From NCBI RefSeq assembly GCF_018904615.1, contig NZ_JADCNH010000006.1, forward strand, positions 112,986 to 176,985: a stretch of 64,000 nucleotides of DNA, in the 5' to 3' direction. Positions 62,868 to 64,000 of the stretch are shown piece by piece (the first letter of the stretch is position 1; every line of letters begins with the position of its first letter). The notes under the pieces are model-generated. The model was given only the letters and a program-made list of their open reading frames with translations. It was not told the DNA's origin and did no database searches. A program made the translations under genes and the position numbers. The DNA comes from Verticiella alkaliphila. GTDB lineage: Bacteria > Pseudomonadota > Gammaproteobacteria > Burkholderiales > Burkholderiaceae_B.

Positions 62868-63882
62868 AACGCAAGACTCTTACCCAGTTCCTCATCGAGC
62901 AGCAGCGCGGTGACCGGCAGCTGCCGGCCGACGTGCGCCTGCTCATCGAGGTCGTGGCCCGCGCCTGCAAGACCATCGGCCATCACGTGAGCAAGGGCGC
63001 GCTGGGCGGCGTGCTCGGCAGCCTGGACAGCGAGAACGTCCAGGGCGAAGTGCAGAAGAAGCTGGACGTGCTGTCCAACGAAATCCTGCTCGAAGCCAAC
63101 GAGTGGGGCGGCAATCTCGCCGCCATGGCGTCCGAGGAAATGGACACCATCCACCCGATCCCCAACGCCTACCCGCGTGGCGGCTACCTGCTGCTTTTCG
63201 ATCCCCTCGATGGTTCGTCCAACATCGACGTGAACGTGTCGATCGGCACCATCTTCTCGGTGCTGCGCATGCCCGAGGACGCCAACGGCCGCGAAGCCAC
63301 GGAAGCGGACTTCCTGCAGCCAGGCCAGAAGCAGGTCGCGGCGGGCTACGCCGTCTATGGCCCGCAGACGGTGCTCGTGCTCACGCTGGGCAACGGCGTC
63401 TTCGGCTTCACACTGGATCGCGAGATGGGCTCCTGGGTGCTCACGCAGGAAAACGTGCAGATCCCTGCGGACACCAAGGAATTCGCCATCAACGCGTCCA
63501 ACATGCGCCACTGGGCCCCGCCCGTGAAGCGCTACGTGGACGAGTGCCTGGCCGGCAAGACCGGCCGCGCGGCAAGGATTTCAACATGCGCTGGATCGCC
63601 TCCATGGTGGCCGACGTGCATCGCATCCTGACCCGTGGCGGCATCTTCATGTACCCCTGGGACGCTCGCGAACCCGGCAAGCCCGGCAAGCTGCGGCTGA
63701 TGTACGAAGCCAACCCGATGAGCATGCTCATCGAGCAGGCGGGCGGCGCCGCCACCAACGGCACCCAGCGCATCCTCGAGGTGCAACCGCAAGGCCTGCA
63801 CGAGCGCGTGAGCGTCATCCTGGGCTCGAAGAACGAAGTCGAGCGCGTGACGGCCTACCATCAGGAAACGCCGTCGGCGTAA
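62864..63882 (+). pseudogene. fbp: Fructose-1,6-bisphosphatase class 1, frameshifted
   Basis: The gluconeogenic phosphatase has the N-terminal class-1 pattern ([13 protein letters not shown]), the metal site [19 protein letters not shown] and MASEEMD. The frame breaks near 63565 after LAGKTG; the conserved [27 protein letters not shown] and [17 protein letters not shown] continue in another frame to 63882. One C seems lost from CCC (GGCCCGCG read as GGCCGCG). The TTG start at 62864 overlaps the pepN stop and follows GGAG by eight bases. The whole gene is otherwise intact, about 339 residues. Confidence 0.92.
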
Positions 63883-63923
63883 TCGTGTGCAGGCATGAAA
63901 AAGCCCCGCGTCGATGAACTGCG

Positions 63924-63957
63924 CCCCAAAAGTTGGACACGGATCCAACTTTTGGGG
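63924..63957. repeat. Perfect inverted repeat at IS end
   Basis: Two perfect 14-base arms (CCCCAAAAGTTGGA at 63924-63937 and TCCAACTTTTGGGG at 63944-63957) are followed by GTGTTTTTC. The hairpin can stop read-through transcription entering the transposase gene and overlaps its leader. Confidence 0.7.
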
Positions 63958-63965
63958 TGTTTTTC

Positions 63966-64000
63966 ATGGCGAAGTACGACGAGCAGTTCAAGCTGACCGT
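63966..64000 (+). CDS. IS3-family transposase OrfA, N-terminal fragment
   Basis: The frame starts MAKYDEQFKLT and leaves the window after 11 codons. This start is typical of the helix-turn-helix OrfA (InsE-like) proteins of the IS150/IS3 group, which bind the element ends. Only the first residues are visible, so the subgroup is a guess. Confidence 0.65.
   Translation, partial: MAKYDEQFKLT

Larger units (their letters stand above)
63915..64000 (+). mobile_element. Left end of an IS3-family insertion sequence
   Basis: The segment from TGAACTGCGCCCC onward resembles the terminus of IS3-group elements and leads within 51 bases to a transposase start. It cuts through what looks like the terminator of fbp (AAAAAGCCCCGCG at 63898-63910 without its right arm). 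The right end and target duplication lie outside the window. Confidence 0.7.

Overview
The window is about 64 kb of high-GC bacterial DNA with dense, short-spaced genes. Several gene orders are typical of Betaproteobacteria, most likely Burkholderiales of the Alcaligenaceae type: folC-SPOR-cvpA-purF, mltG-tmk-holB-tatD, a siroheme sulfite reductase with a DUF934 protein and cobA, earP-efp with Arg32 in EF-P, and rsxB-nth. The placement is inferred from gene content only. I saw no rRNA, tRNA, CRISPR array, prophage or replication origin. No stretch longer than 300 bases lacks a gene; the largest gaps (34870-35147 and 52856-53002) hold operator-like repeats.

Layout. 1-2186: three small stress-type genes, a LysR regulator and a DUF4148 exported protein. 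2340-8065 (minus): an overlapping operon mltG-tmk-holB-response regulator-histidine kinase-tatD. 8136-10326 (plus): ygfZ, marC, dsbB. 10366-13389 (minus): cysI, DUF934, cobA. 13554-19596 (minus): folC, SPOR protein, cvpA (frameshifted), purF, and an ABC-F ATPase. 19804-22529 (plus): a ferric iron ABC transporter without its ATPase. 22503-24583 (minus): pncB and panB. 24754-32813 (plus): heme oxygenase, fdxA, ferredoxin reductase, phaZ, rsxB, nth, a glutathione transferase, pdxY, earP, efp.

32912-43156 is an accessory catabolic locus. An amidase and an isochorismatase-fold hydrolase face a complete five-gene peptide-type ABC transporter, a second isochorismatase-fold hydrolase, an AbrB-family membrane protein and a GntR/FCD regulator. 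The divergent promoter region carries two identical 12-bp palindromes, which are good candidates for the GntR operators. 43303-50070 is a single 2255-residue repeat protein (Ig-like repeats, RTX-type calcium repeats, DUF4214 domains), with no secretion genes beside it.

50221-51735 holds a flavin-reductase-like gene and a site-2-protease-like membrane protein that has lost both metal-binding motifs. 51830-59312 is a second accessory locus: a LacI-type regulator diverges from an amino-acid-type ABC transporter, a VOC protein, a RuBisCO-like protein and a DUF1537 sugar-acid kinase. The kinase and RuBisCO-like pair recalls the 3-oxo-isoapionate branch of apionate catabolism, but the transporter type and VOC partner are different, so the substrate is open.

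59362-64000: a DUF4136 lipoprotein, pepN and fbp, then the left end of an IS3-family element at the window edge. Four conserved genes (cvpA, the DUF1537 kinase, pepN, fbp) carry single-base indels in short G/C runs, which suggests consensus errors in the assembly rather than true gene decay.
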